Assembly: GCA_029959085.1 (NCBI GenBank) | Contig: JARWIR010000018.1 | Location: forward strand, 930,001 to 994,000 | Direction of reading: 5' to 3' | DNA from: Nemophila menziesii | Lineage: Eukaryota; Streptophyta; Magnoliopsida; Boraginales; Hydrophyllaceae | Length of the DNA: 64,000 bases | In this document: in pieces, positions 63,172 to 64,000 of the stretch | Layout of the letters: each line of letters begins with the position of its first letter | How positions within the stretch are numbered: the first letter of the stretch is position 1 | The notes under the pieces: generated by a model | What the model was told of the DNA's origin: nothing | Seen by the model: only the letters and a program-made list of their open reading frames with translations | Database searches by the model: none | Position numbers and translations under genes: made by a program

Positions 63172-64000
63172 TGATTTTATTTTAACAACTCATACACATA
63201 ATATATAATACATACAATAAGTAAGAATAAATTAACATGTGATACTATATGAAAAACTAATCCAACACACTTTTATATATTATTTTTATATAACTTATGT
63301 TTTTTCAACGCTAAAAGTTAAAAATAAAACTGTTCTTTCTTATTAAGCTCCTCCAACATTTAATATAGTTTTTATCTTTATTTATTTCCAAAAGAAAATC
63401 GAATTGTACTAATAGTACATAACTTATAATATTTTATATTATTTTTTCTCCACTCATATTTTGAATAAAAAATATTAGTAAGTAATGATTAAAAAAGTAG
63501 AAAAAAACCTACATGATATACTCCCATCATATCGTTTGGGTCATCAACAAATCATATACTTTATAATATTCGTCCATAATTATGATGGATAATTACTAAC
63601 AAATTACATGAAATATTTCCAAAAATGTTATACCTCCCAAATTCTAAACAATACCAATTGACCTCCCACGTTTTGTATACCCCGTCACGTAAGGAAAATC
63701 GAACAATACTACATGGATACTACAGTTGTACACGCAATACAAATGTACAATAACCCAAAAAGAAATGGACAAGCACAAAACCACGGTCGATGAAAATAAA
63801 TACAATATTCGATCCAACAATACATTCAATTTGGATCCTCCTTCTTCAATTTCATCTATGGCTTACAACAATAAAAATCGAAACCTAACATGATATATTG
63901 AAACATAAGGCTGATTTTTAATTATCTACCATTTAATTTATGGGGTATATGAAATATATTGAATGAGTGAAATTTTTTGGAAAGAACAAAAACGTTTATT
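59592..64000. repeat. Tandem duplication of about 4.75 kb, copy B (cut by the window edge)
   Basis: Aligns to copy A starting at GTGTAG(A/G)TTTACTTAAG. Offset grows from 4740 to 4754 through small indels, such as an extra ATTATCAAAAT near 60543. The part that would hold the second kinase relic lies beyond 64000. No gene seen. Confidence 0.92.
63139..63167. repeat. (TA)n microsatellite, copy B of the 4.75 kb repeat
   Basis: About 14 dinucleotides at the matching site, preceded by AATAAATAA. Confidence 0.95.

Overview
The window is nuclear DNA of a flowering plant, probably a eudicot. It is very AT-rich, has introns with GT-AG borders, and holds a gene related to the plant-only Polycomb protein EMBRYONIC FLOWER 1 (EMF1), Athila-type Ty3/gypsy elements with a tRNA-Asp primer site, and relics of other plant genes. 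The species cannot be named from the sequence. No rRNA, tRNA or CRISPR was seen.

Positions 1-44813 are a head-to-tail tandem array of a unit of about 6.6-6.7 kb. There are six copies, the first cut by the window edge. Each unit has, in order: a CACTA-like transposon end with ACCGACGA-type subterminal repeats; an AT-rich leader with a telobox-like TTAGGGTTT and possible untranslated exons; a two-exon EMF1-like gene encoding only the N-terminal part of EMF1 (about 185 residues); a long 3' region with a conserved 60-codon minus-strand ORF; a (TA)n tract; and a minus-strand coding-like relic. Units 1-4 keep the gene open. Unit 5 lost most of the second coding exon, and unit 6 lost the acceptor and the start of that exon. 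Sequence variants are shuffled between units, which points to unequal exchange or gene conversion.

At 31834-38603 the (TA)n tract of unit 5 is split by a 6.77 kb insertion with Helitron-like ends (A|TC...CTAG|T). It carries a broken C-terminal part of an ER-type Hsp70 (HSP70-17/HYOU1-like), a second spliceable cassette, other exon-like pieces and a 250-bp direct repeat. The likeliest reading is a non-autonomous Helitron that captured gene fragments.

Positions 44923-54840 hold two incomplete Athila-like pieces in opposite orientation. The left piece is on the minus strand: 3' LTR 44923-46430, polypurine tract, 3' region, C-terminal gag, and a DUF4283/CCHC ORF upstream of gag. The right piece is on the plus strand: 5' LTR 51758-53316, PBS 53323-53340, and a broken N-terminal gag. 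No pol was seen in either. The gag halves are complementary, so this may be one element split by inversion or two nested remnants.

Positions 54852-64000 are two tandem copies of another unit of about 4.75 kb, the second cut by the window edge. They are almost wholly non-coding; the clearest content is a Raf-like MAPKKK relic on the minus strand at 59264-59441. In all, the window is a repeat-dominated plant region whose only convincing gene family is the amplified, truncated EMF1-like gene. All family assignments are by eye; no search was run.
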